Positions 63,771 through 64,000 of a stretch of DNA of 64,000 bases are shown piece by piece. Position 1 is the first letter of the stretch. Each line of letters starts with the position of its first letter. The notes beneath the pieces were generated by a model. That model was not told the origin of the DNA, searched no databases, and worked only from the letters and a program-made list of their open reading frames with translations. Origin of the DNA: CAWFZT01 sp963820415 (GTDB lineage Bacteria > Chloroflexota > Anaerolineae > Anaerolineales > Anaerolineaceae); assembly GCA_963820415.1 (NCBI GenBank), contig CAWFZT010000004.1, positions 806,001-870,000 on the forward strand, given 5' to 3'. A program made the position numbers and the translations under genes.

Positions 63771-64000
63771 ATCCAACGACGGCTTTTACCGTCCGAGAAC
63801 ACATGGGGCAGACGTTTTACTTTTGCTCAGAAAATTGCGTCAAACAGTTCGATGCCAACCCTCATCTGTATATGCCTCAGGCTGGTTCGGCAACCACAGG
63901 TTTCAATCCAGAGCTGAGATACTCTCGCGTAGAGTTGCCTGTAGTGGGGCTTGCCAAAACAGGCCAGCCGGATATGGAGATCATTCGCAGCGCCCTGGAA
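63737..64000 (+). CDS. YHS-domain protein, probable start of a copper P-type ATPase (cut by window edge)
   Basis: 88 codons visible: MVRDPVCGMEIDPTTAFTVREHMGQTFYFCSENCVKQFDANPHLY, a YHS metal-binding domain nearly identical in plan to the protein at 60632, then SRVELPVVGLAKTGQPDMEIIRSALE, which looks like the start of a second domain (HMA-like). This order begins many CopA/PacS-type Cu+-ATPases. Start ATG 63737; upstream ribosome site GAGGTTG. Ends in the open frame. Confidence 0.65.
   Translation, partial: MVRDPVCGMEIDPTTAFTVREHMGQTFYFCSENCVKQFDANPHLYMPQAGSATTGFNPELRYSRVELPVVGLAKTGQPDMEIIRSALE

Overview
The window reads as chromosome from a bacterium of the phylum Chloroflexota, probably class Anaerolineae. 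This is inferred from many proline/threonine-rich lipoproteins, PrsW and PQQ-propeller operons, the gene mix and a mid-50s %GC impression; no 16S or marker gene is present. Several genes are interrupted by single-base indels, usually in A or T homopolymers, so part of the apparent pseudogenisation may be sequencing error.

Region 1 (1-21.5 kb) is a sugar/glycan catabolic region. A two-component system (1-2101) is followed by a minus-strand set: OYE-family oxidoreductase, SDR dehydrogenase, GH88 hydrolase and a DUF5107 remnant. Two enolase-superfamily genes follow (one with a nonsense codon), then a membrane rhodanese with an in-frame UGA at a Cys position, and two divergent GntR/UTRA regulators. 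The plus-strand operon 10499-20273 encodes GntR, DegT-type aminotransferase, GH4, cupin-type phosphoglucose isomerase, ROK kinase, GH38, a phosphotriesterase-family enzyme and a duplicated ASRT-domain protein. A convergent UroD-family gene (20365-21429) shares an operator-like palindrome with the operon's GntR promoter.

Region 2 (21.6-33.4 kb) holds a decayed aldo/keto reductase and a minus-strand envelope operon: PQQ propeller, large membrane protein, PrsW protease, small membrane protein, secreted trypsin-like protease. After it come relics of a reverse transcriptase, a tyrosine integrase and an HTH protein, a PRC-barrel lipoprotein and an Fe-S protein.

Region 3 (33.5-49.5 kb) is a composite accessory island. 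Four copies of a tRNA-Arg(UCG) 3'-half split it into modules, and three of them directly follow a truncated copy of one Ycf46-like ATPase N-terminus. Inside is an integron-like cassette array without an integrase: five attC-like sites, each just downstream of a minus-strand gene, and two attI-like leaders with a TATAAT box firing into the cassettes. A coiled-coil protein and a SWIM zinc-finger protein occur twice as the far border of the cargo slot.

Region 4 (49.9-64 kb) is an envelope redox/copper region: L,D-transpeptidase, DUF1573 proteins (one a strong selenoprotein candidate with a SECIS-like hairpin), PepSY and PCYCGC proteins, two cupredoxin electron-transfer proteins around a NapH-like polyferredoxin, two NarL-type regulators, a sensor kinase, YHS protein, Lgt, DUF2085 protein and the start of a YHS-containing protein, possibly a copper P-type ATPase.
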